Shown here piece by piece: positions 28,734-39,873 of a stretch of 64,000 nucleotides of DNA. Numbering within the stretch: position 1 is the stretch's first letter; each line of letters opens with the position of its first letter. Under the pieces are notes generated by a model. That model was given only the letters and a program-made list of their open reading frames with translations, did no database searches and was not told where the DNA came from. The DNA comes from CAWFPR01 sp963817635 (GTDB lineage: Bacteria; Acidobacteriota; Vicinamibacteria; Vicinamibacterales; 2-12-FULL-66-21). Where the stretch lies: assembly GCA_963817635.1 (NCBI GenBank), contig CAWFPR010000015.1, positions 186,001-250,000 of the forward strand. The letters run 5' to 3'. Both the position numbers and the translations under genes were made by a program.

Positions 28734-30129
28734 TCACCGGGCAAACTGAATCGAGCCGGCGATCTTCCGGAACACATCGTCGTACCGGCTGAACTGGTCG
28801 GCCGGTGCCACGCCAATCAGGTAGAACAGCGTGCCGTCTGGCAGCTTCGTCGTGTACACGGCAATCTGTTCGTTGGCGCCGGTGGCGTCCGACACGTTCG
28901 CCAGCGTCGTGCGCAGTCCCGTCGTGCCGCCGATTTCGGCCCGGCGGTAGGCCGCCGGGCGCCCGAGCCGCGGGTTGGACCGCGCGAGCGATTGAATCAG
29001 CTCGTCGGTCGCCCCCTGGAGATCGTGGCTCTCGTTGCGCGCCAGGCCGGCTTCCACACCGTGGGTGAAGACGTTCTGCTGATTGATGGTGCCGTACGCC
29101 CCCTCGGGGACGAACGTGACCGAGTTGTTGCCGGCCACCTCGCGCCAGTTGGCAGGCACGGCTATCCGGAACAGGTTGCCCTCGTTGTAGGTCGTCATGC
29201 GCGCCGCCGGCGGCGGCACGCGGCCCGGGTCCGGCCGCGAATCGGGCACGCTCCCCGAGGTCCCGGTGGACGCCGCTCCGTTGGTCGTCGCCTGCTCGGT
29301 CGTCGGCGCCGGGGCCATCCGGGCGAGCCGCGCCTTCACGCTCTCGAACGCGGCCGTATCGCGCACGGGATTCACGACCCTCAGCGAATCCGCCTCCTCG
29401 TTGATGTACTCGTAGCGGTTGCCGGGGTTCGGGTGATCGCTCAGCCACTGCGGGCCGCCCGGCCCGCTCTGTTCTTCAATCGTCTTGAACACGTTGGCCA
29501 TGTCGCGCGGATCGTAGCCGGCGCGAGCCATGATCTGCGCGCCAAGGAGATCGGCCTGCTTCTCGTACTCGCGGGGGAACCGCAGGAACAGCGTGCCCAC
29601 ACCGAACTGGGTGCCCTGCGAAATCACGTTTCCGGCCCGCCCGCCGACGATGGCGCCGAGAACGGCACCCGCGATCTGCCCGATCGCATAGGGTTTCGCC
29701 GCGGTCTGCTGGGCGGTCCCGTGCCGGAGCGCCACATGGCTCAGTTCGTGCGCCATGACACCGGCGACCTCGCCCTCGGTGTGCGCCGCATCCAGCATGC
29801 CGCGGTTGACGTACATCGGGCCGCCGGGCAGCGCGAACGCGTTGATCTCGCGGACATTGACGACCTCGAAGGTGTACCGGAATTCCGGGTGCTCGAGCCG
29901 GGGAGGAATCGCGCGGACCAGGCGTTCGCCGACCCGCTGCACGTACAGACGTGATGTTGTCGTCGTGAAGAATGGGCAACTGCTGTTCTACCTGCGCCGC
30001 GGCCTCCCGGCCCAGCTGCACGTCCTCTTTCGGGTCGTACTTGTTCTTCGGAGGCGTGATCGCGGTCTGCGCCGCAGCAAGCTGCGCCGCCAGAAGGACC
30101 GTCGTCATGCCGAGCGTCACACGTCGCAT
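28734..30129 (-). CDS. secreted M48-family zinc metalloprotease (one frameshift)
   Basis: BepA/YfgC-like exported peptidase. Signal peptide (LGMTTVLLAAQLAAA), then the HExxH motif in AGVMAHELSHVALRHG and the third ligand region REYEKQADLLGAQIM. SDHPNPGNRYEYIN is the typical closing segment. After that comes a ~150-residue extra domain (FRIAVPANWREVAGNNSVTF) of unknown role. A +1 insertion near 29950 interrupts ITSYVQRVGERLV. The start ATG at 30129 has AAGGAG 6 bases upstream. It probably takes part in outer-membrane protein quality control. It converges with the DUF3365 gene. Confidence 0.85.
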
Positions 30130-30215
30130 CCACCACTCCTTCGCTGCGAGCCTGAGTGACGAGCATGCCGGATCCGTACCGTCCGGCAGCTCATCCATCC
30201 GTGAGATTATCAGTC

Positions 30216-31052
30216 ATGCTCTTTCCATCCGCCACCCTGGCTGAACGGCTCGAACACGCCGAAGCGTCCCTCGTTGTCGAATTCGCGCTCGCAACGAAGG
30301 GCCGGCGACCCGACGCTGACGTGTACGTGTCGCGGCTCGGCGGCGGCGCCGCCGTGGTGGCCGGTCCGACCTCGCCCTTCAACAAACTGGCGGGGCTCGG
30401 GTTCACGCCGATCGACGAAGGGGCGCTCGCGGAAACGGAGCGCGAATTCGCCGTGCGCGGCATTGCGCTTCGGGCGGAGGTCTCGACCCTCGCCGATCCG
30501 GACACTTTCAAGCTCCTGGCCTCACGCGGCTACGTGCTCAGCGGATTTGAAAACGTTCTCGGCCTCGACTTGCGAAACGACGAGCGACTGCCGCGGCCGG
30601 CTGCGTCGGTCGCGATACGGCGCGCGGGCGACGACGAATCCGAGACGTGGATCCGCGTGGTCGTCACGGGCTTCATGCATCCGGACACGTTCGACGGCCC
30701 TCCGCCCACCGAGTCGTTCGATCACGGCGCGATCGAGGAGGTGTTCCACGACACGCAGGCGGTGGCCGGGATGACGAAATACCTGGCGCTGCGTGACGGC
30801 GTGGTGGCCGGCGGCGGCAGCATGCGCATCGTCGACGGCGTGGCCCAGCTGGCCGGCGCCTCGACGCTTCCCGAGCACCGCCGCCACGGTGTCCAGACGT
30901 CGCTGCTCGCCGTCCGGCTGCGTGAAGCGGCCGGCTCCTGCGATGTCGCGGTCGTGACGACAGAACCTGCGTCGAAGTCGCAGGAGAACGTGCAGAAGCA
31001 GGGATTCGAGCTGCTGTATTCGAGGGCCGTGATGGTGAAGGCGCCGGTGTAG
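30216..31052 (+). CDS. GNAT-family N-acetyltransferase
   Basis: The C-terminal half has the acetyl-CoA binding motif A (LAGASTLPEHRRHGVQTSLL) and the closing strand FELLYSRAVMVK. The N-terminal half is a divergent GNAT-like duplication (AAVVAGPTSPFNKLAGLGF). About 278 residues from the ATG at 30216. The substrate is unknown. Residues and reading frame look intact. It lies between a divergent protease gene and convergent galactokinase, so it is probably its own transcription unit. Confidence 0.75.
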   Translation: MLFPSATLAERLEHAEASLVVEFALATKGRRPDADVYVSRLGGGAAVVAGPTSPFNKLAGLGFTPIDEGALAETEREFAVRGIALRAEVSTLADPDTFKLLASRGYVLSGFENVLGLDLRNDERLPRPAASVAIRRAGDDESETWIRVVVTGFMHPDTFDGPPPTESFDHGAIEEVFHDTQAVAGMTKYLALRDGVVAGGGSMRIVDGVAQLAGASTLPEHRRHGVQTSLLAVRLREAAGSCDVAVVTTEPASKSQENVQKQGFELLYSRAVMVKAPV

Positions 31053-31074
31053 GACTCCGCCGAATTCCAGCGGG

Positions 31075-32167
31075 CTACCGATCGGGGACGAGAAGACGGG
31101 CCAGGGCGAGGCCGCGCCGCCTGGCGCCCGCGACGATCTCCAGGCCGATACGCCGAGCGTCGCGGGCGGCGGCCAGCGCGACAATTGAGCCGCCGAACCC
31201 GCCGCCTGTGAGGCGGGCGCCGTACACACCTTCGACATCAGACGAAATGTGTACGAGCGTATCGATGGGCTCGACCGAGACGGCGAAGTCGTCGCGCATC
31301 GACGCGTGGCTCTGCCGGCACAGCTCGCCCGCGCGGTCGAGGTCGGCCTGACGGAGAGCGTCCACCATCTGCAGCACCCGTGCGTTCTCCGTCACGACGT
31401 GCCGGGCGCGGCGGTTCAGCGGTTCCGGCAGCCGCTCGATGCGGTCGAGGTCGCGCTCTCCCACGTCGCGCAACTCGGCGACACCGAGCTGACGCGCGGC
31501 TTCCGCACATTCCCGCCGCCGGGTTGCGTAGTCTCCGCTCGCGTGGCTGTGGGTCACGCCGGAATCGATCACGACGAGCGCGCACTCGGCAGGAATCGGC
31601 ACGTGCGAGGTACGCGAGCGTGCGTGTGTCGATGAAAAGGGCGGCATCGACCGCGGCCAGGCAGCACGCCATCGGATCCATGATGCCGACGGGCGCTCCG
31701 GCCATCTCGTGTTCCGCGCGCTGCGCCGCGCGCGCCAGCGTCAGCTCGTCCAGCTCGAGGCCGAAGCGCGCCGTGAGCGCGCGCCCGACCGCGATGGCCA
31801 GCGCCGCGCTCGACGAGAGGCCGCTGCCGACCGGCACCGTCGAGTCGATGCGCGCGTCGAATCCGCGCAACGCGCCGTACGCGGCAAGGCCCTTCGACAT
31901 GCCCTTGACGTAGTCCGACCAGGACCCGTCGCGAGTTTCTTCGCCGAGGGCGTAGTCGATGAGCCCGATGTCCGGAAACTGCGCGCTCCAGAGGCGCACG
32001 CGCCTGTCGCCGCGCGCCGCCAGTTCCACCCGCGTGCGCTGCGGGATCGCGACCGGCAGGACGAAGCCCCCGTTGTAGTCGGTGTGCTCGCCGATCAGGT
32101 TGACGCGGCCAGGCGCCTCGCCGGCCGCTTCAACGTGGTGGCCGAAGAGCGCGTCGAAACTCTGCAT
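31075..32167 (-). CDS. galK: galactokinase (one frameshift)
   Basis: GHMP kinase with all galactokinase signatures: GRVNLIGEHTDYNGGFVLP near the N-terminus, the ATP loop VPVGSGLSSSAALAIAV, the segment GAPVGIMDPMACCLA with the catalytic-base Asp, and the third motif LTGGGFGGSIVAL. It phosphorylates galactose to galactose-1-phosphate in the Leloir pathway. One inserted base near 31610 splits the ORF just after TRTLAY. No galT or galE is adjacent. The start ATG at 32167 has TATCGT 6 nt upstream and no Shine-Dalgarno. Confidence 0.88.
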
Positions 32168-32173
32168 TCTCAC

Positions 32174-32179
32174 ACGATA
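32174..32179 (-). promoter_or_regulatory. -10-like element TATCGT of galK
   Basis: It ends 6 nt before the galK ATG. Divergent from the amidohydrolase promoter 60 bp away. Confidence 0.4.
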
Positions 32180-32233
32180 TCCGAGGATGCGTCCCGAGCG
32201 CCGCAGAGAGGCCGGCCGGGCGCGGGGCTGTGC

Positions 32234-32239
32234 TAGCAT
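32234..32239 (+). promoter_or_regulatory. -10-like element TAGCAT of the amidohydrolase gene
   Basis: It lies 8 nt before the ATG at 32248, with no Shine-Dalgarno. Leaderless-type start. Confidence 0.4.
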
Positions 32240-32247
32240 CGCCCGCC

Positions 32248-33467
32248 ATGAGGCTCCCGATCCTGCCATTCCTGATCTCGTTCTGTTCACGGCGGGCCGG
32301 CAATGGCGCAGCCGGCGCATATCGCTTCGGCCGAGTCTGGGACGGCGCGAAGACGATGACCGACGCGGTGATCGTGGTGGACGGCGACGCATCGTCGCGA
32401 TGCCCGGCGGGCACACCGCCGCCGGGCATGACCGTGACCGACATGCGCCGCTTTACGGCGCTGCCAGGGCTGATCGACCTCCATACGCACATCACCTATT
32501 ACTGGGACGGGAAGCCCGGCACGCGGCCGCTCGGACAGCGCAGGCGCCCGGCCGTCACGGTGTTCCTGGCCCAGGAGAACGCCGCCGCACGCTCGAAACC
32601 GGTGTCACGACGGTGCGGGACCTGGGTTCGTCGAACGAGATGGACTTCGCGATGCGCGACCTGATCGACATGGGCGCGATGACCGGACCGCGCATCATCG
32701 CCGCCGGCCAGGGCATCTCCGCCCCGCGTGGATCGCACCGGACCCGATCCGGCCGCGATGGCGAAGGCCGCCGAGGATCGCATCAAGGAGCGGCTCGGAC
32801 TGGGTGAAGGTGTATGGCTCGCGCGGAAGCTTCGACAGCGTTGACACGACGCAGACGCTGACGTTCGAGGAGATGAAGGCCATCGTGGACGCGGCTCACG
32901 CCCTCGGGCACAGGGTAGCGATTCACTCGTATGGCCCTTCCGGCGTGAAGGACGCGGTCCGCGCGGGAGCCGACTCCGTCGAACACGGCATCGATCTGGA
33001 CGACGAGACGATCGCCGACATGATGAAGCGCGGCACGGTCTGGGTGCCGACGATCGACCACAATCGCTACTACGTGGACGCGAAGGACGAATTCGGCTTC
33101 AAGCCAGAAGCCATCCCGCCGTTGCAGGAATACATTCAGAAGAACCTAGAGTCCACGCGGCGGGCGGTCGCCGCGGGCGTGCGGATCGGGATGGGATCCG
33201 ACGCCGTCTACACGATGTTCGGTCAGAACACGCGCGAACTCGGCTGGCTGGTCAAGGCGGGGATGACGCCTGAGGAGGCTCTGCAGTCCGCCACGACGGT
33301 CGCGGCTGATCTGCTCGACATGCACAGACAGGATCGGCCGTCTCGCCCCGGGCCTGTTCGCCGACATCGTGGCCGTCGAGGGCAATCCGCTGGAGCACAT
33401 CGACGTGATGTTCACGGGCGTCAAGTGGGTCATGAAAGGGGGAACGGTGGTCGTCGACCGGCGGTGA
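32248..33467 (+). pseudogene. metal-dependent amidohydrolase (imidazolonepropionase-like), at least five frameshifts
   Basis: Repaired, it reads as a secreted amidohydrolase of about 400 residues. Metal-site motifs are HxH in LPGLIDLHTHITYYWDG, His in HRVAIHSYGPSGVKDA, His in ADSVEHGIDLDD and the final Asp in RIGMGSDAVYTMFG. The C-terminal beta-sandwich closes with FADIVAVEGNPLEHID. Frameshifts cluster in the first half (about 32300-32800), with one more near 33330. The family hydrolyses cyclic amides or prolyl dipeptides. Whether the gene is functional depends on resequencing. Confidence 0.72.
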
Positions 33468-33521
33468 AGCGGTCGCGCCCGACCACCGACGGCCCGTCAC
33501 GAACGGTGCCGTCGCCCGAAC

Positions 33522-34274
33522 CTACCGCGCTCGCGTGCCCACAATCAGCACGTATCCGAGCCAGCGGCTCCCGAAAATGCGTTCCGATTCGAGCACCCGC
33601 AGCACTCCGCGGACGCCCCAGCGCCTCACGGCCGTGAGGACGGCCCGGAGGTATCCTGACACGCCGAGGGTCTGGCGCACGTCCTTCGTCCAGCTCGCCA
33701 TCACTTCGGACCTGTCCAGCGCCCGAACGTTCGTCAGGCCGATGGTCCGGAACAGCCGGACCCAGTCGTCGAGCGTTTCAGGCCGCTCACCCTCGAGTTC
33801 GGCCAGGCGAAGCCGGATCGGCTCCGGAGTCCCCGGCTTCCAGCACAGATCGTGCAGCCCGACACGGCCCCCCGGCCGCGCCACCCGGATCATCTCCCGA
33901 AGTGCCCGCGCCTTGTCGAACTGACACACCGCGCATTCCGACAGCACGACGTCGAAGCTCCCGTCCGCAAACGGCAATCGGTGCGCGTCCCCCTGCGCGC
34001 AGCGGACGACGAATGGCAGCTCCTGAAGCCCGTCGCGCATCCTCCGGATCATCGCCGCCGAGGCATCCACGGCAGTAACCACGGCCCGATACGAATCCGC
34101 GAGCAGGCGGGCGGTCTCCCCGGTTCCTGCGGCCACATCGAGGACCGTCGTTCCCGGCCCGACGCCCATCAGGCCGGCGAGCTCCTCTGTCATCCTCCGT
34201 CCGCCCGGGTGAAAAATGTCGAGCCCGAGTCCGCCACCCTCAATGAGGGCTTCCAGTGACGGCTTGTCTGTCAT
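33522..34274 (-). CDS. class I SAM-dependent methyltransferase
   Basis: Intact 250 residues. Motif I VLDVAAGTGETARLL, motif II region AVVTAVDASAAMI, the Asp of CAQGDAHRLPFADGSFDVV and motif IV VVLSECAVCQFDKA are of the UbiE/MenG-like small-molecule type. The substrate is unknown. It is the last gene of a minus-strand run that includes M20 peptidase, DinB, DHFR-like and a small secreted protein, with 25 bp to the gene before it. Confidence 0.82.
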   Translation of the reverse strand: MTDKPSLEALIEGGGLGLDIFHPGGRRMTEELAGLMGVGPGTTVLDVAAGTGETARLLADSYRAVVTAVDASAAMIRRMRDGLQELPFVVRCAQGDAHRLPFADGSFDVVLSECAVCQFDKARALREMIRVARPGGRVGLHDLCWKPGTPEPIRLRLAELEGERPETLDDWVRLFRTIGLTNVRALDRSEVMASWTKDVRQTLGVSGYLRAVLTAVRRWGVRGVLRVLESERIFGSRWLGYVLIVGTRAR

Positions 34275-34299
34275 GAGCGGTTGTTCCCGGAGCGTGCGG

Positions 34300-34554
34300 T
34301 CAACGGGTGGCCGGCTTCATCGCGAGATCAAACTGCACAGGCTTCCACTTTCCGTCAACGCGAACGACCAGCTCTCCGACCGGTGTATCGCCCTTGCGCC
34401 CGGTCATCCGGAACCCGACATCGGCCCCCGAGAGCACGACCGGATCGACCGACTGTGTGGCGACGAGAGCCTGCGCATGGCCCCATGCGCCAACCGCGAG
34501 CACTGCCGCGCTCAGAACGCAGGCCATCAACAGATAGCGGAACACGGGTTTCAT
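34300..34554 (-). CDS. small secreted protein of 84 residues, unknown function
   Basis: The signal peptide (FRYLLMACVLSAAVLAVGAW) is followed by a compact ~60-residue beta-rich mature part (VLSGADVGFRMTGRKGD, GELVVRVDGKWKPVQFDL). GGAGG stands 6 bases before the ATG at 34554. The mature protein looks like a small lipocalin-like or binding fold, but no family is recognised. Confidence 0.65.
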   Translation of the reverse strand: MKPVFRYLLMACVLSAAVLAVGAWGHAQALVATQSVDPVVLSGADVGFRMTGRKGDTPVGELVVRVDGKWKPVQFDLAMKPATR

Positions 34555-34576
34555 AGGTCCTCCTCTTGATGGCGGG

Positions 34577-35104
34577 TCAGCCAGCCCTGCGCACCTCGTA
34601 GTCAAGCTTGACGATGCCGCTCTTTGGATAGAGCCGGTGCCCAGTCAGCGCGAGCGTCGCACCGGCTGGCGAATCCGGCAGGAGCGGTGTGCCGCCACCC
34701 AGCAGTATCGGGACCACCGCCACTTCGACCGTGTCGACCAACCCCATTTCGAGCAGCGCGCGAAACAGCAGGCCTCCGCCGAACAGCCAGATGTCCTTTC
34801 CGGACTCGCGACGGAGCCGGTCCACGAAGCCCGCGACGTTCTCGCTGACAATCGTCACGCCTGGGTGGTCGCCCGGCCGCCATGTCCGCGAGAAGACGAT
34901 CGTCTTCATCCCGGGCGTCTCTGCGTTCCCCTGGCGCACCATCGTCTCGAAGGTGCGGCGGCCGATCAGGAATGTGTCGAACTCGGCAAATATCGCACCG
35001 AAGTCGATGTCGGGATCCATCGGGATCCAGTCGGCCCCGCCCGTGCGGTCAGTGATGTAGCCATCCAGGCTTGCCGCAACCGCATATCGGATTCGGCGCA
35101 TCAT
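34577..35104 (-). CDS. dihydrofolate reductase-family (RibD C-terminal-like) protein
   Basis: Intact 175 residues: RYAVAASLDGYITDRTG at the start, DTFLIGRRTFETMV, then DIWLFGGGLLFRALLEMGLV, the NADPH-binding pattern of the YyaP/RibD-C group rather than true FolA. It probably acts as an NADPH-dependent reductase; substrate unknown. GGAGGAG precedes the start codon closely; the ATG at 35101 would have better spacing than the one at 35104. Confidence 0.83.
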   Translation of the reverse strand: MMRRIRYAVAASLDGYITDRTGGADWIPMDPDIDFGAIFAEFDTFLIGRRTFETMVRQGNAETPGMKTIVFSRTWRPGDHPGVTIVSENVAGFVDRLRRESGKDIWLFGGGLLFRALLEMGLVDTVEVAVVPILLGGGTPLLPDSPAGATLALTGHRLYPKSGIVKLDYEVRRAG

Positions 35105-35194
35105 TCTCCTCCCGCTCTCGCGCGCTCCTCCAGCTCCCGCGCGCTCCCGCTCGACGACGGGGCCGGCTGGAGAGTCTGCGGGATCCCGCGCGGC

Positions 35195-35719
35195 TCAGCG
35201 CGTCACGATCGGCAGGTACACGGGCCACGGGCCGATCGCGTCGCGATACTGCTTCGCCATGACGCGGGCCGTCTGGGCGACGTGCCCCAGATCGTGCACG
35301 ACCCAGGCCGCCAGAAGCTGGCCCAGGGTGACGGGTCCGAGCTCCGGGTGCTCGCCTTCGAGCGCCAGCTGCGCATCGGTCAGTTTCCAGCCCGCCAGCG
35401 TGGCCACGTTGTCGGCGCGAAGGCGCTCGAACTCGTCGAGCAATGTCGCGAGGGTCTTGCCCTGGCTGTCGCGGAGCTGGGCGAAGCGATCGTACGGGGT
35501 GAAGCGGCGCTGCGGGCCCTGAGCGAGGATGATCCGCGCGCGCGGAATCCAGTCGGTGTGCTCCCCGTGGATCAGGTGGCCCACGATGACGTACGGGCTC
35601 CACGTATCCGGGCCTTCCGTCGCGTCGATCCATGCCTGAGGCAGTCCGGCGAGCATCGCGCGAAGAGTGGCGGGTGTGCGTTCGAGAACCGCCATGCCGG
35701 CGGCCAGTTCGAAATCCAC
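35195..35719 (-). CDS. DinB-family protein
   Basis: Intact 174 residues with the DinB metal-binding helices: VIVGHLIHGEHTDWIPRAR and LLAAWVVHDLGHVAQTARVM, giving the three-histidine site. Members bind divalent metal and are linked to thiol transfer or stress protection. The GTG at 35719 has AGGAGGAA just upstream. It lies 23 bp after the M20 peptidase stop and is co-directional. This is the second DinB protein in the window. Confidence 0.82.
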   Translation of the reverse strand: MDFELAAGMAVLERTPATLRAMLAGLPQAWIDATEGPDTWSPYVIVGHLIHGEHTDWIPRARIILAQGPQRRFTPYDRFAQLRDSQGKTLATLLDEFERLRADNVATLAGWKLTDAQLALEGEHPELGPVTLGQLLAAWVVHDLGHVAQTARVMAKQYRDAIGPWPVYLPIVTR

Positions 35720-35742
35720 AGGGTTCCTCCTCGCCGTGCCGG

Positions 35743-37034
35743 CTACTTCACGCCGCCGGTGGCGATGCGGTACAGCAGCAGCGCCGCGCGCTTGGTCTGC
35801 GACGGCAGCGTTGACAGGTCCGCCGTCTCCTTGACGGTGTGATCGTCGGTGCCCATCAGGCCGACGCCATCGAGGATCATCCCGACCTCGTTCGCCACGA
35901 ACGACACGTCCGCGGCGCCGGCGCGATCGGGGCTGACCGCGGTGACCGGGCCGATGCCGATATCGCGGCTGGCCTGGTCGTACATCGCCAGCAGCTTCGC
36001 ATTCCCGTCGGTCGGCGCCATCGGCGGATAGCCCTCGTCGAACGTGATTGTCGCGCTCGTCCCCGGCAGCGACTGGCCGACGATCTCCTTCATCGTCTTC
36101 ATCGAGGCGTCGAGCTGTGCGGGGGTGAGCGTCCGGAGGTCGCCCGACACGACGGCGTGCTCGGCGACGACATTCGTCTTGCCGAACGCCGTGCCGCGCA
36201 ACTGCACGGGATCGAAGTCGACGGTAGTCCCGCCGAGCATCACGCCGGGATTGAACGTGAGATGCGGCTCGCCGGCCATCTTCTCGCGGAAGCCGTTGAG
36301 AATGCGCGCCATCTCGTACATGGCGCCGTAGCCGATGTCCGCCCGGAAGATCTGCGACGAGTGCGCCGGCGTGCCCTTCACGCGCACCTGCCAGCCCGTG
36401 GTGCCGCGACGCGCCGTGACGGCGAGCTTCGGATCGCCGGGGCCATCCTCGAATCCGATGGCGACGTCGGCCCCTTTTGCGGCGGCGATCGAGCGGGCGC
36501 GCGCGCCAGGCTCAGGGGATCGCCCGAGTCCTCCTCGTCGCCGGTCATGACGACGATCACGTTCATCGTCTTCAGCGCGCCGGCCGCCGCGAGAGCCTTC
36601 AGGGCCTGCACGATGATGACGTCGCCGCCCTTCATGTCGATCACGCCGGGGCCGCGGGCCTTGTTGCCGTCGAGCCGCTCGAACTTCTGGAACGGGCTGT
36701 CCGGCTCGAAGACGGTGTCGAGGTGGCCGATGAGCAGGATGCGCGGGCCGGCGCCCGGATGATCGGCGACGAGATGTCCCGCGCGCTTGAAGGCCGCCCC
36801 GTCCACCCAGCGCGTCTGGAACCCGAGCGCGTCGAACTCGGCGGTGAATACCCGGCCGACCGCCTGCACGCCCGTGAAGTTCTGCGAGCCGCTGTTGATG
36901 TTGACCACGCGCTCGAGCAGCGCGAGCGCGTCGGCGTTGTGCGCGTCCACGTGCTCGACGATTGCGCGCTCCGGAGGAGTCAACGATGCAGCCTGAATCA
37001 CGGACAGCACCAGCAGCACAACGGTGGAGATCAT
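35743..37034 (-). CDS. secreted M20-family metallopeptidase (one frameshift)
   Basis: Signal peptide (STVVLLVLSVIQAASLTP). The dizinc site shows as GHLDTVFE, the Asp of GPGVIDMKGGDVI and the Glu pair in VVMTGDEEDSGDP. The dimerisation domain follows (GWQVRVKGTPAHSSQIF, FNPGVMLGGTTVDF). The family includes glutamate carboxypeptidases and aminoacylases. One shift near 36503 within ARAR-coding repeats splits the ORF. It is the first gene of a minus-strand run; TAAGAT lies 6 nt before the ATG. Confidence 0.86.
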
Positions 37035-37040
37035 GATGAC

Positions 37041-37046
37041 ATCTTA
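37041..37046 (-). promoter_or_regulatory. -10-like element TAAGAT of the M20 peptidase operon
   Basis: It ends 6 nt before the ATG at 37034, with no Shine-Dalgarno between. Confidence 0.45.
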
Positions 37047-37103
37047 CCCGCACCACCGCCGCCGGCTGAAGCCGGGCGCTGCGGGACGCGGACGGGCCGG
37101 ACG

Positions 37104-39801
37104 CTACGAACCCGCCTTCGCCTTCTTCGCGAGCGGCACGCCGTCGGTCATCCAGGATGGCGCTGGCGTTCCCTTGAGGTAGTGGTCGAAGAACTGCTTC
37201 ATACGCACCTGGAAGTCCTTCTGGTTCTCTTCCTTCGCCAGATGGTGCGGCTCGTCCGGATAGGACAGGAAGATGACTTCCTTGCCGAGGCGCCGGGCCG
37301 CGTTGTAGAACTCCAGGCCCTGGTGCCAGTCCACGGCCCCGTCGGCGGTGCCCTGGAGGATCAGGAACGGGGTCTTGATCTTCTGCGCGTTGTGCACCGG
37401 CGACTGGCTCTCGTACAGCGCGCGGTTCTCGAAATAGCCGCCGCCCATCCGCACCTGCCCCATCTCCATGATCCCCTGCTGCACGGTGCCGGTGCTCTTG
37501 TACAACTCATCGTAGAAACTGACGAGGTCGGTGACGGGTGCGCCGGTGACGACCGCGGCGAACATGTCCGTCTGGGTGACGATGAACGACGACTGGTAGC
37601 CGCCCCAGCTGTGCCCCTGGAGGCCGATGTGCTTCGGGTCCGCATACCCGAGGTCGATCACCTTCTTCACTGCGCTCGTCACGCAATCAACGGCCGAGTC
37701 TCCCGGATGCCCGACCGTGTAGACGACGTCCGGCTGAAGCACCAGGTAGCCGTTGCTCGCGTAGGTCGACATGTGCGGCCGGTCGTCATACACGGGCATC
37801 GAGTAGCGGTGGTGCGTGTTCGACATCTTCTCGTAGAAGTACACGAGCATCGGGTACTGCTTTCCGGCCTCGTAGTTCGCCGGCAGCGTCAGCGTCCCCT
37901 GGAGACGCACGCCCTTGCTGTTCGTGTAGTCGATCAGCACCTTGCTGCCCCAGGCGTACTCCGCCTGCTGCGGATTCGCGTCCGTCACACGGACCGGCGA
38001 CCGGTAGTCGGTCCCGCTGACGAAATAGTCGGGGAACTCGACGAAGGTCTCGCGCGTGTACGAGCAGCCGGTCGGCGTGCTTCGCCTTGACCGGCCGGCC
38101 GTACAATCGGTCCTCCAGCACGAGCTTCTCGAGGCGTCCGTCCGGCTGCAGCCGGAAATAGCCGGCCTGCTTCGTCCACTCGCCGTAGGCGGACAGCAGG
38201 ATCGGCTGCGACAGGTCGATCGCGCGCTCGTCCGGATCCAGATCCTGGTAGCGGAGCACGATCTGATCCTTCGCGCCCGCGCCTCCGGTCAGGTTCTTCG
38301 CCTGCCCGCCGTCGAGCGGAAGCCTCCAGAGATCGAACTTGTGATTCACGATGACAGACGTGCCGTCCTTGCTGAAACCGGCGACGCCGTACGTGGGCTT
38401 CTCGTACGGATGATCATCGTCCGTGTCGATGAAACTCGTACCGGAGGCCTTCGAGATGTTGACGGTCGAACCCGCGCCGATGTCGTAGGCCCACAATTCA
38501 CCGTCGCGCTGGAAGAGGAACCACTTGCTGTCTGGCGACGCGCCAACCGTCCGCCCGATCTTCTTCGCGATCAGCGTCCGCTCGCCTGTCGCCGTGTCGA
38601 TGCGGTAGTAGTCCGCCGGGCTCCCGCCCCACGACACGTCGAGGCGATAGGGTTTGTCCATCCGTCCAATCGCCCACTTCCCGTCGTCGGTCAGCGTGAC
38701 CGATGGCATGGCTTCGTCGGCGAGCACCGTCAGCTTTGCCGACGCGGCGTCGACCGCAGCACGATAGGTGGCCCGGCTGTCGGCGCTGGCACGCACGGCC
38801 TGGATCGACTGCACGCGTTCGTCCTTCCAATGCCAGACGTCCACGTTCGCGACCGGGTCGTCCGATTTTTCCGGTTCGGCCTGCTGCTCCTTCAAGCCGA
38901 TGAAGACCCGCGAGCTGTCCTTGCTCCACGCCACATCGCCGAACTCGCTGATTACCATGTCGCCCGGCGCGCCGGCCAGTTCGGTCGGCCTGGATGTTCC
39001 CGGCTCGGCAGGATGAAACAACAGCAGTGCATTCTGCCGCTGCCGCTTCCCCTTCGGCGTGGTCCCGCGCAGGACCGCCAGCCGGTCGCCGGACTCGTTC
39101 CAGGCGGGCTGCGCATACCTGGCCGCGGTCGCGTCGAGCGACCTCATCGTGCCGCGCGCGAGGTCGAGCACGCCCACGCCGTTCCCGAGCTCGTCGGGCG
39201 CGTCGATCGTGAAGGCAAGCCGGCCGCCGGACTTGTCGAACGCATAGTCCGAGACATTTCCGATGTTCTGGGTTTCTCCCGTCGCCAGCGTCCGGACGAT
39301 GAGGTCCACGCCGTCGTGCTTCGCTTCGCGATCCGCCTTGTCGCGCTTGATCGCCACCACCTTCGCACCGGCCGGGAACGTGAATGACGAGGCGTTCTCC
39401 ACCTTGAATTTCTCGCCGGACACGAGGTTCAGGAGCTCCACCGCCTTCGTGACCGGCTTCTTCGCCTTGCGCAGCGTTTCGGCCTCTTTTTTCGGCAGAC
39501 TCACGACGTAGGCCGCCCACATGGAGTCGTCCGAGAACTTCGGCTCGGAGCCATTGGCGAGCGTATAGAGCTTGCCGTCTGCGATGCGCTTGACGAACAG
39601 CGTGTCGTCGCCGCCGTTGGGACGATAGCCGTAACTGACCCACGCGCCGTCGGGCGAGATGGCCGTCGAGACCACGCGGGTCCAGCGTCCGTAGTCGTCG
39701 AGCGTGAGAATCTTGCCGCCGTTCGCCAGCGGCGACGCTGACGCGAGGAGGAGCAGGAACAGGAAGGCCGCGGAACGCGGGCGACGGATGTGCCTGGACA
39801 T
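37104..39801 (-). CDS. secreted S9 prolyl oligopeptidase-family protein (one frameshift)
   Basis: About 900 residues. Signal peptide (AAFLFLLLLASASPLANG), then a WD/PD40-type beta-propeller (ISPDGAWVSYGYRPNGGDD and similar blades) and a C-terminal alpha/beta-hydrolase. The catalytic Ser is in LQGHSWGGYQSSF, the Asp in LQGTADGAVDWHQG and the His in YPDEPHHLAKEE. It hydrolyses short peptides in the periplasm or outside. One extra base at 38061 separates ADRLL from YTRETFVEFP; removing it gives a continuous protein. A TATTGT element lies 6 nt before the ATG. Confidence 0.9.
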
Positions 39802-39807
39802 GGCGAG

Positions 39808-39813
39808 ACAATA
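39808..39813 (-). promoter_or_regulatory. -10-like element TATTGT of the S9 peptidase
   Basis: It ends 6 nt before the ATG at 39801, with no Shine-Dalgarno. Confidence 0.45.
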
Positions 39814-39873
39814 GCATGCCGGGTCGGCCGCCTGAAACGGCGCCCACGTGCAGCGGATCGTGAGCGGCCGGCA